64,000 nt of DNA from Hygrophila difformis. Its lineage: Eukaryota; Streptophyta; Magnoliopsida; Lamiales; Acanthaceae. The notes beneath the pieces were generated by a model, which searched no databases, was not told the origin of the DNA, and worked only from the letters and a program-made list of their open reading frames with translations. Below are positions 11,170-22,943 of the stretch, one piece after another (the first letter of the stretch is position 1; every line of letters begins with the position of its first letter). Location: NCBI GenBank assembly GCA_030278955.1, contig JAOANR010000003.1, forward strand, positions 18,251,050 through 18,315,049. The letters are read 5' to 3'. Both the position numbers and the translations under genes were made by a program.

Positions 11170-12020
11170 TGACAGGCCCAATCAGAATATGTAAACCCTG
11201 TAAGAGTTGTTTGAGCGATGTCTCAACAACCAGCAAAATACAACCAGAGGCAAACACAAGAAACAGAGTGCGGAATGAAAATAAGAACACAAGGAATTTG
11301 ATCACCCAGTTCGATCCACTGATCTACATCTGGGGGCACCAAGCCAGGGATTCCACTAGATCTCCACCAAACTGATTGAACAAGAGTCAACCACACCTTA
11401 CATACACTTACATTCCAATGAACTCTCCTATCTACCCAAATAGACTAGGAAGAACACAAGGGAGCATCAACTATCTACCCAAATGCAAGCAATTCACCGG
11501 CAGGTACTAAGGTGGTGTTTGATGAACCTAGCTAATCAATCAAATTAAGCTCAAAGGTGCTAAGACACCTACAATACACACCGATTGTGTTTACAAATCA
11601 ATGATCTAAGAAATGCCTAAACACAATCCTAATTACCCCATAAAGAATGTAGAAGACACAACAGGTAAGGATATACCAGCAGCATGATGGTTGTTGGTGC
11701 CTTCTGCAAACAACGTAAACCAGGGGGTTTTCCTTCAGCAACTCTCAAAACGCCATAATCACAGCTCTTGAAGCTGTTAATTCTCTGTAAAGTAGTCTGT
11801 GATTGCGGCTTCTCACTCACATACACCCTCAGGGACGAAGACATGTATTTATATGGGTTTAAGGCCCATCTAAAACCCTCTAAGGCATGCTAGGGGAAAT
11901 GCCACGTCACTGTACTATCCTGTGCTTTTTCCAGTGAAGATAATAAAGCGTTGTTGACATGATGTTGCAACAACGGCCAAAATGACGAACATCTTCACAA
12001 TACTAAAAATATCCCTAACA
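11170..12020 (-). repeat. Copia-1 5' LTR
   Basis: 851 bp, TGACAGGCCC...CCCTAACA on the plus strand, near-identical to 3095-3932. The promoter of the element should be here. Confidence 0.95.
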
Positions 12021-12088
12021 CTTCAACTCTTCCAGGAAAAAAATACTTTTTTCAAAAATTAATTTTTTTTTATATTATGTGGTTTATT

Positions 12089-12265
12089 AAAATTATTTTC
12101 TTATGACCAATAGTTGTTGGCTTGAGTGGATTGGAGTTCTAGTTGCTTAAGCAAGATCTCGGGTTTATGCCTTGTGTATGCAAAAAAACTGTTTTATGAG
12201 AGACGCGCTTAATTGCCCGTGTGGCTTGGGGATATCCGGTTTCTCCAAAAATTATTTTATTATGA
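12089..12265 (+). mobile_element. tRNA-derived SINE with 18-bp target duplications
   Basis: The body 12107-12247 has an A-box-like TGGCTTGAGTGG (about 12118-12129) and a B-box-like GGGTTTATGCC some 35 bp later, the internal RNA polymerase III promoter layout of tRNA-derived SINEs. It is flanked by AAAATTATTTTCTTATGA (12089-12106) and AAAATTATTTTATTATGA (12248-12265), 17 of 18 identical. There is no long poly-A; the 3' end is TTTCTCCA. It lies just outside the right LTR of Copia-1. Confidence 0.75.
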
Positions 12266-12532
12266 TAAGAATTAAATTAAAAATTCAACCTAATACCGAA
12301 AATTAAGATTAAAATTTGATTAAAATTTTCTATAGCGGAATAATTTCTTTTAAATATATATTTTGATAAATTAACTAAAGTACGGATAGAATTAATTAAA
12401 TTTTAATTTATTATATTGATTTAGATGAATACTTATCAATAATTTAGTATTTCTCTAGTATATAGGTTGTGCATAGCAAAAAAATATTTTAGGTTCAAAT
12501 TTTAATACAACTAATATAATATTAAATATATA

Positions 12533-12792
12533 CTCCCTCTGTCCCATTTAAGATGTCTTGTTTCATTTCTGCACACAATCCAATACACTTTTTCAATCGT
12601 TAATATCTCAAAATATATACAATGAAAAATTATGTGAATTATATATTCTAAAACTACATGATCATACGATTCTAACAAGACCCAACTCGACTATTTTTTT
12701 TCAAATATATACTTAGAATAATATTGAGTCAAAGTTAAACAATGAACAGTGCCAAAAAGTCAAACCAGACATCTTGTCTGGGACGGAGGGAG
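12533..12792. mobile_element. Stowaway-like MITE (Tc1/mariner type)
   Basis: A 260-bp element with ends CTCCCTCTGTCCC and GGGACGGAGGGAG, inverted repeats extending over about 30 bp with mismatches, and TA on both sides (12531-12532, 12793-12794). No coding capacity. Confidence 0.88.
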
Positions 12793-13262
12793 TATATTTT
12801 AATAATACAACTAATATAATATTGAATATATATATTCAATTAAAAAGTTTATAATAAACAGGTTTATTAAATATTTATTAAGCATCACATATATTATAAC
12901 TTGTTTAAAATGTATATCTTTTGAAAATATATAGAAAGATTTTTTAAAGATTATATTATAGATTTATTATCTAAATCTAGTATTAAAAATTGGTAATATG
13001 GCAAGTATAATTAATTAGCGCTGACATGGATTAATTGTAGCTATTGATTAAAAAATTGTGGTATAATTACTAATAAAGCCTTAAAGATTAAAAATATTTA
13101 GTTATATTGAATAAGGACAATACAGTATGTACAAGCCAAAAAGTATTCAGTATTTATTATATAGAAGATAGATGATATTTCTTATATAAAATATGAAGAA
13201 GAAAAAAAATCAACTAAGGTTGCACTATAACTAGTGCAAAAGTTAAAATAAAGCACTTATGG
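12793..13262. other. AT-rich intergenic DNA
   Basis: Only AT-rich sequence without a supported gene or element. Confidence 0.5.
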
Positions 13263-14283
13263 GGCATTCGGTTCGGGGATCCAAGATTCTCAGTGGGTCC
13301 TGGCTATGGAATGAAACATGCTCATGTTTGGTTCAGGACATGTTTCATGTGAGAATGTCACAGAGGTGGGAATGTTAAGGGATTTTGGTGGGAACGTGAT
13401 TTCCACCTTGAGGGCATGTAATATTAGATTACCACATCCACTTCGCGCTACTTTTATACTAGTTTTACTTTTATACCATCACTTTTTACTTAATTTATTT
13501 TATAAATTTAGATTTGTGTATTCTAACAAATGATACATTTATGAAATTTATTTTTAAAAAATCAATTAAAAAATTAAATTATTTAAACATTTTTTAATAT
13601 ATATTCTGATATTTTCTTAAAATTTATTTATCTTTTATATAAAAATAAAAATAATAAGGATTTAGAGAAATAAAATGACTAATTATCATATAATAAATTA
13701 CATATAAATGATTTCCTATATTAAAAATATAAATAGGTTTAAATATTTTATATTGTGTAACAAAATGACATATTTATAACTTTCGTTTAATTGAAATTCA
13801 AGGACATTTTAGTAAATTAGTTAGAACTAGAAATATAAAATTCTCAATCTAACCAAATGCAATAATTTTAAACTATCAAAAAATAATATTCTCAGCAATC
13901 TCATATTCTCAGTAATCTTATATTCGTAAGGCGGTTCAGACGTTTTATAAGACCTTTCTATCAGTGGTCCACTTTCATCCAGCTTGAAATAAACATCCCG
14001 CCTCTCGTCTAACACGAGTTGCGTAGCTAAATTTTGAAATATAAGGCAGTGAAAGTAGCTCACTTCAAGAAGTAAGATCATGTAATAAGGGAAGGTATGT
14101 TACGAGCAGAAGTTCTCTTTCTAGTGGAAGTAAGAGTAGCAAAGGGTGTCAAGGTAATAGGTATGAATGGTCATCGATTTCCGAGAAAGGGTAGGAGAAT
14201 GAGACCTATTATGGGACATACAATGCATCGCAGCAATCACATTCCCACTCGTAATCTAAGATTCATCGAATCCAACGCACCGT
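13263..14283. mobile_element. Possible decayed MITE or hAT-like element
   Basis: The left end GGCATTCGGTTCGGGGATCC, followed by AAGATTCTCAGTGGG, is loosely inverted against a right end that reads, on the minus strand, GGTGCGTTGGATTCGATGAA, followed by TCTTAGATTACGAGTGGG. No target duplication is seen and the interior has no recognisable protein, so this is weak. Confidence 0.3.
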
Positions 14284-15042
14284 TAAATAAAAAGCTGATG
14301 AAGTATTTGATTAGATTTTTGGTAGCGTTCAATTTTTTGTCCGATCAAATGATTGGTTGTTTATGCAAACTTTATAAACAAAAAAGTTCTTGGATATCAT
14401 CTAACCAAAAAATAATGTTTGACTGGTTATTAAATAATCCATGATTCCATTTATCTTGTGTATATTTATTTTATTTAATTATCCCACATAATTTATTAAT
14501 CTGTCCTATTTTTTTAAATACACACGCACCTAGAAGCAACATGTTTAAAGAAAAAAAAAGAAAGAAAAGGGAAAGAGAGAATTGGAACAACATCAATCAT
14601 CTGGGCACACAACTCCCAAGTTATCAGCCCTCACAACTTCACGTACTCCATCTGGCAATGACACCCACAGGCCACATCGTGACGAGCTCCCTGTTCATAG
14701 CCTCCGGGATGTGCTACTTAGTTTTCGTTTTTCTTTTACTAAAGAAAATAATAGATTGACTTATTGAAGAGCTTTGATTTAGGAGTGGTGCATCCCTTTA
14801 AAAGTGCATACATTGGTTTAGTTAATGCCCTTCAACTTTCTTCCAACAAATGAAGCAACGTACAAAAAAGGTATTGCATGGTCTTCACTATATATGTGTC
14901 GAAGATGAGACATAAAGGCACTTGTTTACTATGGAGGCTTATTATGGGAGTGCACATTTGTGTGATGGCTACTTAATTAGTTGATGGTTCGACTACGAAG
15001 GCGATGTGTGTGATTCTCTGGTGGAGTAGTCGGTTTCACCTA
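14284..15042. other. Intergenic DNA, nothing recognised
   Basis: Short open frames near 14541-14767 have no recognisable domain and are not supported as genes. Confidence 0.5.
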
Positions 15043-15123
15043 AGTATCGTCACCGCAGTAGGGTTTAACCACCAAGTTCGGGATGGGTTGGTGTGGTTCC
15101 TCTACGCCTAGGACACCAGAATA
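15043..15123 (-). pseudogene. rrn5: Nuclear fragment of plastid 5S rRNA (NUPT)
   Basis: The minus strand starts TATTCTGGTGTCCTAGGCGT and continues through GAACCACACCAA, CCATCCCGAACTTGG and CTGCGGTGACGATACT, which is the 5' two thirds of chloroplast 5S rRNA. It diverges after about 81 bases, before the 3' strand of the closing stem, so it cannot be a functional 5S gene. Nuclear and mitochondrial 5S rRNAs have different sequences. Flanks were not recognised as plastid DNA. Confidence 0.8.
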
Positions 15124-15459
15124 TCGAATCATGAAGGAAGAAAGGCATGGGAGAAAAGCCTATTGGCTAGTGATTGTGAGGCCAAAATTGAGTCTCCAAC
15201 AATTATTCCAATAATTACATATCCGATTTGACCTATGGACGAATATGCAAGCATACGTTTCATTCTTGTATGAGTAATAGCAACGATATGATATTAGATA
15301 TTCGAATTTGTAAAAAATAAACATAAACAGATTCGGAGAGTTTGGCGATTTTTTTATGTTTGCAAATGGAACACACACACTCATTTCAATATGGGTGTGG
15401 CAGATAACCGTGTACGAGTGGTGTGGAAGTTTGTCAACATGATTTATTCAATCGAGATT
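15124..15459. other. Intergenic DNA left of the repeated block
   Basis: No supported gene. Sequence here is not present next to the second copy because the gap intervenes there. Confidence 0.5.
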
Positions 15460-15460
15460 C

Positions 15461-15798
15461 GAGACAACTTGCTTGGGTGTACGGAAGTCAATCAGGGAGT
15501 TGATGCTATTTGGGTGAAGTTTGGTGAAGTGAGGCATGAAATGATACTTCATGTGTATGGTAGTGCATTTTGACACCTAGATATGGTGGAATTTGGGATG
15601 TTATTTGTCACGGAAATGAAAGTTTAGCATTGGCCATAGGGGTTCATGGGATCAATTTGAATTACTAAGTTTTTCTAAGGCGGAGCTCCACACAAACTCG
15701 GAATGGGTGTGACATGGTGTGAATGATAGGTAATGCTCGCGGTTTTGTTTTAGGGTATCCATGCTATTGTGGACAAGCTATTCGCTATAGGATCTATC
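15461..15798. other. Unassigned sequence at the left end of the block
   Basis: A short frame at 15391-15573 reads through here, but I do not recognise its product and do not support it as a gene. Confidence 0.45.
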
Positions 15799-16841
15799 TA
15801 GACCTGTCAAAACGGGCTTAGCCCATTTGGCCGACCCGCCCCGCAATGTAAAAAATGCGGGGCGGGCTCAACTTTTAGAGGCTCGTTTAGATGCGGGCCT
15901 TAACGGGACCAACCCGCGGTGGGGCGGGCTTTTGCGGGTTAGGCCTGCTGCGGGGCGGGCCTACCGCAGGCCTAACCCGCGGGCTTTCAGTTTTTTTTTC
16001 TTCGTTGTGCGTTTATTGAATTTATTATTCTTTAATATGAATGTTTAACATAATGTCATCAAACATTTAAATTATTGAATTGATTGCATATTGAATTATC
16101 TTAATACAAATTATCTGTCTCTTCTAATATTTTCATGTTCATTAATTTTATGGGTATCAAGTTTTTAAGTTTAAAATTCCTTATTATTCTATTTATTAAA
16201 AATTATGTGTGCAGACAAATTTTTATTTTTTAAATACAAATTAATAATTTATGCCCATACAATCTTACCTAATAAAATACTAAATTTAATGAAGTATGTC
16301 CAGACAGTTTTACTAATAAAATATAGAATTAATAAATTATGTTCAGACAGTCTTACCTAATATAACTCTAGCAAAGACTTCATCTGTGAGACCTAAAATT
16401 CTAATCAGTTCAATCATTAATTGTAAAAACTTTTGTCACACATATTATATTTTGCAAAATATAATATACTCATTTAGTATTAAAAATAGAATAATAATAA
16501 ATTCTTTTAAATAATTATTCAACAAACCCACATTAAAGTAAATAATTGTGCCAATAAATACACACTTACATATTGATAATCATAAATGTCAATTATAAAT
16601 TTCTTTATTTTATTTTTAATATATGCATTATAAAATACATCCGAGTTTTATTTTTTTTACAAATAAAAAATAATACTATTATTTAAATAAAAAGCCCGTG
16701 GGCCGGCCCGCATAACCCGTGGCCCGCGTGTGGGGCGGGTCGGGCCTAGACATTTTGAGCCCGCCCCGTTCAAGCCCGCAAAAATGCGGGGCCCGTGCAG
16801 GCCGGCCCTTTTCGCCCCGTGGGCCCGTTTCGACACCTCTA
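15799..16841. mobile_element. Non-autonomous hAT-like element with GC-rich ends, copy 1
   Basis: Inverted ends TAGACCTGTCAAAACGGGC and GCCCGTTTCGACACCTCTA, each followed inward by about 180 bp of GC-rich sequence built from GCGGG/CCCGC words, around an AT-rich core of about 700 bp. This architecture is common for plant hAT-type non-autonomous elements. No clean 8-bp target duplication is seen; Copia-2 lies four bases from the right end. Confidence 0.65.
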
Positions 16842-16845
16842 TGGC

Positions 16846-17183
16846 TGTTGTGAATATAATATATTTGTATTACCTTTCTGCTCTATAATATAAACTCAAT
16901 CGGTATATATGTGCGTTATATATATACTGCTCAAGTGAAATAAGAAATGCAAGAAAAAGAGATGAAGGGAGCAGTAGTGATTGAAGAGAAAAATAATACA
17001 GAAGAAAGAGAAAGCAGAGAGAAAGGATGAGAAATGCACAAAAAATGAATGAGTCGTCCTTATTGATTCAATGTGTACATATTTATATTCAATTGCATAA
17101 GCCATCTTTGTTGAATATAAGAATGATATTTTTAGCAGCCATATACTGTTTGATAATGACATCCACCTACTATGTATATAACA
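16846..17183 (-). repeat. Copia-2 3' LTR, copy 1
   Basis: Ends ...TATATAACA; the minus strand just before it reads CATCCAAGAGGGAG, a fitting polypurine tract. Confidence 0.88.
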
Positions 17184-17318
17184 CTCCCTCTTGGATGTCT
17201 TATTTACAAAGAATATATCTCATTAAAACCTTACTTGGAAAAAACCCTGTGGGAAAAAATCCAAGTTAGGAAAAGAGTACATAATTCTTGTATGTTACTT
17301 CTCCCTCTGATCAAAGCA

Positions 17319-20300
17319 TTAGTTGAGATTTTTCAGTTGGCGCATCCCGATATTTTTCACCAACTTCTCGAATGTTGCTGTTGGTAGTGCATTGGTAAAC
17401 AAATCTGCAAGATTATCAACTGAACGGATTTGCTGCATATCTATTTCACCATTTTTCTGTAGATCATGAGTGAAGAAAAATTTTGGTGAAATATGTTTCG
17501 TTCTATCTCCTTTAATATACCCTCCCTTCAATTGTGCTATACAGGTTGCATTATCTTCGTATAAAATGGTTGGGGGTATTTTTTCTTCAGTAACTATGTC
17601 ACAATTTTTCAATATATGATGCATCAAAGATCGTAACCATACACATTCTCGACTGGCTTCATGGATTGCTAAAATTTCAGCATGATTTGAGGAAGTAGCA
17701 GTCAATGTCTGCTTCATTGATCTCCATGAAATTGCAGTACCGCCACATGTAAAAACATAACCAGTTTGAGATTTGGCTTTATGTGGATCTGGCAAATATC
17801 CAACATCAGCAAAGCCGACTATTTCATGTCGAGAATCATTTGGGTAAAATAGCACAAGATCAATAGTTCCCTGGAGATAGCGAAATATATGTTTAATTCC
17901 ATTCCAATGTCGTCTTGTAGGAGATGAACTAAATCTCGCTAATAAAATTTACTGAAATGATATATCTGGTCTAGTGCAGTTGGCGAGATTCATTAAAGCA
18001 CCTATGGCACTTAAATATGGGACCTCTGGTCCAAGAATTTGTTCATCTGCCTCTTGTGGTCTAAGTGAGTCCTTTTTTATATCAAGTGACCTTACGACCA
18101 TTTGAGTACTCAAAGGATGTGCTTTATCCATATAAAATCGCTTTAATACTCTCTGAATATAAACTGTTTGATGGATAAAAGTTCCATTATTTAAATATTC
18201 AATTTGCAGACCAAGGCATGATTTGGTTTTACCAAAATCTTTGATTTCAAACTCATTTTTCAAGTATTCAACAGCTTTTTGGAGCTCCTCTGGAGTTCCA
18301 ATCAAGTTGAGATCATCAACAAAAACTGCAATGATTACAAATTATTGTCCATTTTTCTTAATGAAAATACATGGACAGATTGGGCCATTTGTATAACCTT
18401 CTTGTACAAAAGACTCACTAAGTCGGTTATACCACATTCGCCCGGAGTGTTTCAGTCCATATAGAGATTTTTGTAATTTGATGGAATACATATGTTTATG
18501 ATTTGATTCATATGTCTCAGACATTTTTAATCCCTCTGGGATCTTCATGTAGATATCTGTATCTAAATTTCCATATAGATACGCAGTAATAACATCCATT
18601 AATCACATTTCAAGATTTTGATGGACTGCTAAACTGATAAGATATCTAAATGTTATCCCATCCATTACAGGGGAATATGTTTCGTCATAATCAAATCCGG
18701 GTCTCTGTGAGAACCCTTGGGCGACTAGTCTTGCTTTATATCTGACAATTTTATTTTTGTCATTTCTTTTTCTTACAAAAACCCATATGTATCCGACTGG
18801 CTTTATATTTTCTGGTGTTTTGACAATTGGTCCAAACACTTTTCTTTTAGCCAGGGAATCCAATTCAGATTGGATTGCATATTTCTATTTTGGCCAATCT
18901 TTTCTTTCCGACATTCATCAACCGAATTTGGTTCATGATCCTCGTCATCATTTATGATGTCAAGTGCTATGTGGTACGAGCATACATTATATATGATAAT
19001 TGCATCTCGATTCCAAACATTTCTGATTGTGACAAAATTGATTGATATTTCATTATTTTCAATTTCCTGTTCCTCTGGAACTGCAAGTTCCTGCTCCTCT
19101 ATAGCAGTTTTCTCTTCAAGTGCTTCTTTTTCATCTGGAATATTTTCTGAAATTTTGTCACTTTCAATGATTTGTGATCCTCTTTTCTTTCAAGGATTTT
19201 TATCTTTGGAACCTTGTGGTCTACACGCTTCAAGCGTGCAGTAGATTCATCTTTGGCACTTGTAATTGGTCCCTCTGGGACATTAATTTTGTTTGGAACA
19301 TTTGCTGCCGGTATATGAGATTTAGTTACTCTTTTAGAGTCGCATAATGCATCCGGCAATTGATTTGCAATACTCTGTAAATGTACAATTCTTTGTACTT
19401 CTAGTTCACAATCATTTGTACGAGGATCGAAGAAATCTAACGGTGTTTTGCAGTTGATTTCTTTTTCTTTCTTTGGTTGATTTCTGTCTCCCCCTAATGT
19501 CGGGAAATGAGATTCGTCAAAATGACAATATTTGTCGCAGTAAATAAATCACCAGTTAATGGTTCGAGATATCGAATAATTGATGGTGATTCATACCCGA
19601 CATATATTCCCAATCTAGGTTGAGGACCCATCTTTGTGTGCTGAGGTGGTGCAATCGGGACATACACAACGCAACCAAATATTCTGAGATGGGATATATT
19701 GGGTTCATGCCCAACTGTTAATTGTATAGGGGAGTATTCATGATAATGTGTCGGTCTTAACCGCACCAATTTTATTGCATGTAATATTGCATGTCCCCAA
19801 GTTGTCAATGGCAATCCAGATCTCATTAATAATGGTCTAGAAATTAATTGTAAGCGATTTAGCAAGTCCATTCTGTGTATGGACATGAGCAACAGGATGC
19901 TCAACTGTTATGCCAATTGACATGCAGTATTCATCAAACATCTGGGATGAATATTTACCAGCATTATCCAATCGGATATTTTTATTGTATAATCAGGGAA
20001 CTGTGCTCGTAATTTAATAATTTGAGCAAGTAATTTTGCAAACGCAAGGTTGCGAGATGATAATAATGATACATTGGACCATCGTGTTGATGCATCAATT
20101 AGCACCATAAAATATTTAAATGGTCCACATGGTGGATCTATAGGTCCAAATATATCACCCTGAATTCTTTCAAGAAAACTAGGGCTTTCAGTTCCCACTT
20201 TTGTTGGTGAATGTTTGGTAATCAATTTTCCTTGGGAGCAAGCAACACATATATAATCATTATGTTGCAGCAATTTTTGTCCCTTTAATGGATGACCATG

Positions 20301-20870
20301 ACTCTCTGTAATAATTCGCCTCATCATTGTAGAGCCAGGATGGCCTAGGCGATCATGCCATATCATATTCATCAGTAAGCCTATGGCTTCCAATAGACCT
20401 CTGGCCTATTTTGGGATGATATTCATTAGTGGGCCTATGGTCATCAATAAGCCTCTGGTTTATTTGGGGAATATTAGACCTATGGTCTAAGTGATAATTT
20501 TCAGTTGTATTTATCTTTGAAAAAAACAATCCAGAAGACAGAGCTGGTAATTTTTCCAATACATATTTCTTACTATGAGTGGTATTTGTAATTAATAAAT
20601 ATTTCGGCTTTAAAACTTAATAAATTTCTTCGAGACTTGGGAGATAGGAGTGCATTTTTCACAATTAATTTTGTTCCCTCTGGGAAAATAAGGCTGGCTG
20701 TGCCAATTCCTTGTTTAATATTTGCACTATCACATATTGTGTTTATGCTTTTATCTCCCATTTTTTAAATTGAAAAAATACCTTATGTCTTTTAGTATCG
20801 TGTGCGTTGAAGCACTATCAATAAGACATATATTATCACTTTTATAATTCTCCACTTTGCTGTAATTAAA
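17319..20870 (-). pseudogene. Copia-2 pol remnant (protease-integrase-RT-RNase H), copy 1
   Basis: Fragments in three frames. From the 5' side: protease segment DSASTHTILKD (about 20795-20825), with alanine where most members have DSG or DSA-type variants; GAG-pre-integrase WHDRLGHPGSTMMRR and zinc CVACSQGK; integrase core (GDIFGPIDPPCGPFKYFMVL) in 19494-20393; reverse transcriptase pieces at 18603-18863 (YKARLVAQGFSQRPGFDYDE), 18342-18599 (DVITAYLYGNLD, LYGLKHSGRMWYNRL) and 17949-18305, with the catalytic motif as FVDD; RNase H 17319-17855 (ADVGYLPDPHKAKSQTGYVF). Stops at former arginine (TGA after NLEM) and tryptophan (TAG after WPK) positions occur in both copies of the block. A short duplicated stretch (GLLM/RPTNEYH-like repeats) lies near 20380-20500. 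Confidence 0.85.
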
Positions 20871-21968
20871 ACAAGATGTAATTAATATTAAAACAAGATT
20901 AAATATAAGTGAAACAACACAATGCATAGATCAGAAAATTAAAAAAAAAATTAAAGCATAATAAAAACAATATAATAAAATGGAATGCAGTATTTAAATA
21001 AGATTGTATCATTTAAGAATTTGCACATCTTTAGATGTCATAGTTAGCATATCAATAACGGCCTTTTGTAATATCAATAGTGTTGTCAGCATTTTTTTTT
21101 CAACAAGGTATATTTCAACCTGTTTGTATCAAGTATTTTTGGTAAACTTGTACTAAATATTTGTCTGAACAACCAATTTTGGGACTATGTCATCCTGCCA
21201 TATTGATATCATTTTTCTTCAATTTCTTTGCCTTTTAGAGGCACAATTTCTGGCAATTATTTTGCCATGTAAGAATCTGACTCTGTCAGTACACATGACC
21301 AAACTACAGACCCACGAAATCTGTTGGTATAACCGAACTAATATTTATGGACTATGTTGGTATTCATGTCATTTTCATTATTTTTTTGTCACATATCTCA
21401 ATTGTGACATTATTCTGAACATGACTGGTTTATATCATTTACAGACTTATAGTCTTGCAGTTATTATGATGCCTCGCATTTGGGATTTCAGCCAAAATCT
21501 TTATTTCATCAAAGAGCTGCCATTTGCCCCCACATTAAGGGAACCGTCACTATCTCTTATCAAAAATAATAATTAGCAAGATGCTTATTTCCCATATATG
21601 ATCAATATGATCTTTTGACCGTTTTTTTTCGAGGTCTTGGCCTGTGGCCGTATTTTTTTTTCGTTCTTGGCATGTGGCCGTATTTTCTTTTATAATGGTA
21701 TTTTTTTTCAAAGATCCATTGTTTGCAAATAACTTGCAATGTCCATTTTTCAGAATAATTAATTCTGGATCTTTCCAACGGCATAGATTCCTGTTTTGAC
21801 AAATTAGTTATAATTGATATTGAAAATAGTTGGAATTTATTACCTCAAGTGATTTTCTTCTGGATCTGAAAATTTTGGCAGAACTCCGGTATCAACTGGA
21901 ATTTCAGAAAAACTTGAACAAGATAGCGGTAGAAATGGTAGATTCCAACGGGGTTCGTGCTGATAACA
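20871..21968 (-). other. Copia-2 5' interior without recognisable gag, copy 1
   Basis: No Gag domain or zinc knuckle was recognised on either strand. The minus strand directly inside the 5' LTR reads TTATCAGCACGAACC, a primer-site-like sequence common in Tork-type elements. An open plus-strand frame at 21187-21576 has no recognisable product. Confidence 0.6.
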
Positions 21969-22305
21969 TGTTGTGAATATAATATATTTGTATTATCTTT
22001 CTGCTCTATAATATAAATTCAATCGGTATATATGTGTGTTATATATATACTGCTCAAGTGAAATAAGAAATGTAAGAAAAAGAGATAAAAGGGAGCAGTA
22101 GTGATTGAAGAGAAAAATAATACATAAGAAAGAGAAAGTAGAGAGAGGATGAGAAATGCACAAAACATGAATGAGTCGTCCTTATTGATTCAATGTGTAC
22201 ATATTTATATTCAATTGCATAGGCCACCTTTGTTGAATATAAGAATGATATTTTTAGCAGCCATACACTGTTTGATAATGACATCTACCTACTATGTATA
22301 TAACA
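21969..22305 (-). repeat. Copia-2 5' LTR, copy 1
   Basis: 337 bp, TGTTGTGAATA...TATATAACA, about a dozen differences from 16846-17183. Confidence 0.88.
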
Positions 22306-22812
22306 GTGGCAGATTTCTTAGCGTATATGGGCATTCTCTCCGGGCAGTATATATCATGTTTGTTTGCGGACAAGATGTGAGTCATAATTTGTTTAGAAAA
22401 ATTCATACACTTCATGTAGATGTTTTGAAGATAATCTATTATTATTCGCATATCATTAAAATCATATAAGGTTTTTTTTTGCTAAAAAATCATATAAAGT
22501 TGAATACTCATATTTTTTTAAAAATTCATATTGAATACTTTAAAATTTTTAAAAACATTTAAACATCAAATTCAAGTACCCCAAATATTTAGAGTCCATA
22601 AAATCTTATACTATTGATTAAATATACCCATTAAAATTGTCATTTCTTGTAATATGGAAAAAAAACATACTTAGATCATATATGCAGACAAATCTAGTAT
22701 TTAATATATATTTTTATATTGTGAAAAAATATATTTCATTTTGTGCTATAATTTCGTGTACACAATTCATTTATAATTGAACTAGTTAAGAATTTTTCAA
22801 CTAACTTTAGGT
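22306..22812. other. AT-rich spacer between Copia-2 and the LINE
   Basis: No gene or element recognised. It should be the continuation of the sequence interrupted by Copia-2. Confidence 0.45.
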
Positions 22813-22943
22813 GCGTTTGGTATAAAGTTTTTTTTTGGATGAAGAGTGACGCACAAGCGTCTGCTAAAAAAAGAAAAAGCAAACAAGAAAAGAAAAACCA
22901 GCAGGTGGAACCAAAAGAAGCCAATTAATTGTTGTCAGCAGGG

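Larger units (their letters stand above)
3095..12020 (-). mobile_element. Copia-1: complete SIRE-like Ty1/Copia LTR retrotransposon
   Basis: An 8.9-kb element on the minus strand: 5' LTR 11170-12020, tRNA-Met primer site, gag-protease, integrase-RT-RNase H, an extra ORF downstream of pol, polypurine tract, 3' LTR 3095-3932. Flanking target duplications are identical (CTTCA at 3090-3094 and 12021-12025). Gene order plus a third ORF after pol, and two zinc knuckles in Gag, fit the SIRE/Maximus lineage of Copia; the lineage is inferred from layout, not from a tree. The LTRs differ by roughly nine substitutions by eye plus a small indel, so the insertion is fairly young, yet gag and pol are broken. 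Confidence 0.93.
16846..22305 (-). mobile_element. Copia-2: degenerate Tork-like Copia element, copy 1
   Basis: Minus-strand element with 338-bp (16846-17183) and 337-bp (21969-22305) LTRs that start TGTTGTGAATATAATATA and end TATGTATATAACA. Flanks ATGGC (16841-16845) and GTGGC (22306-22310) agree at four of five bases. The LTRs differ at about a dozen positions, so it is older than Copia-1. Pol is recognisable but has many stops; the place where gag should be (about 20870-21968) holds no recognisable Gag. The Tork assignment rests on the RNase H tail (KHISPKFFFTHDLQKNGEID, then NLADLF). Confidence 0.88.

Noticed and set aside
11169..11375. 68-codon frames in the Copia-1 LTRs (also 3094-3300)
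   Set aside because: The same frame appears in both LTRs in the antisense direction, with no domain; not a gene.
12107..12247. tRNA gene
   Set aside because: Box A and B-like sequences are present but there is no cloverleaf, and flanking target duplications show it is a SINE.
14097..14444. 115-codon plus-strand frame
   Set aside because: No recognisable domain or splice context; it lies partly in a possible decayed element.
15043..15123. Functional nuclear 5S rRNA gene
   Set aside because: The sequence is the plastid type and lacks the 3' third.
15391..15573. 60-codon frame ending LHVYGSAF
   Set aside because: I first suspected a LINE fragment, but no family motif can be supported.
21187..21576. 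129-codon plus-strand frame inside Copia-2
   Set aside because: Antisense to the element, hydrophobic and AT-driven; no homology recognised.
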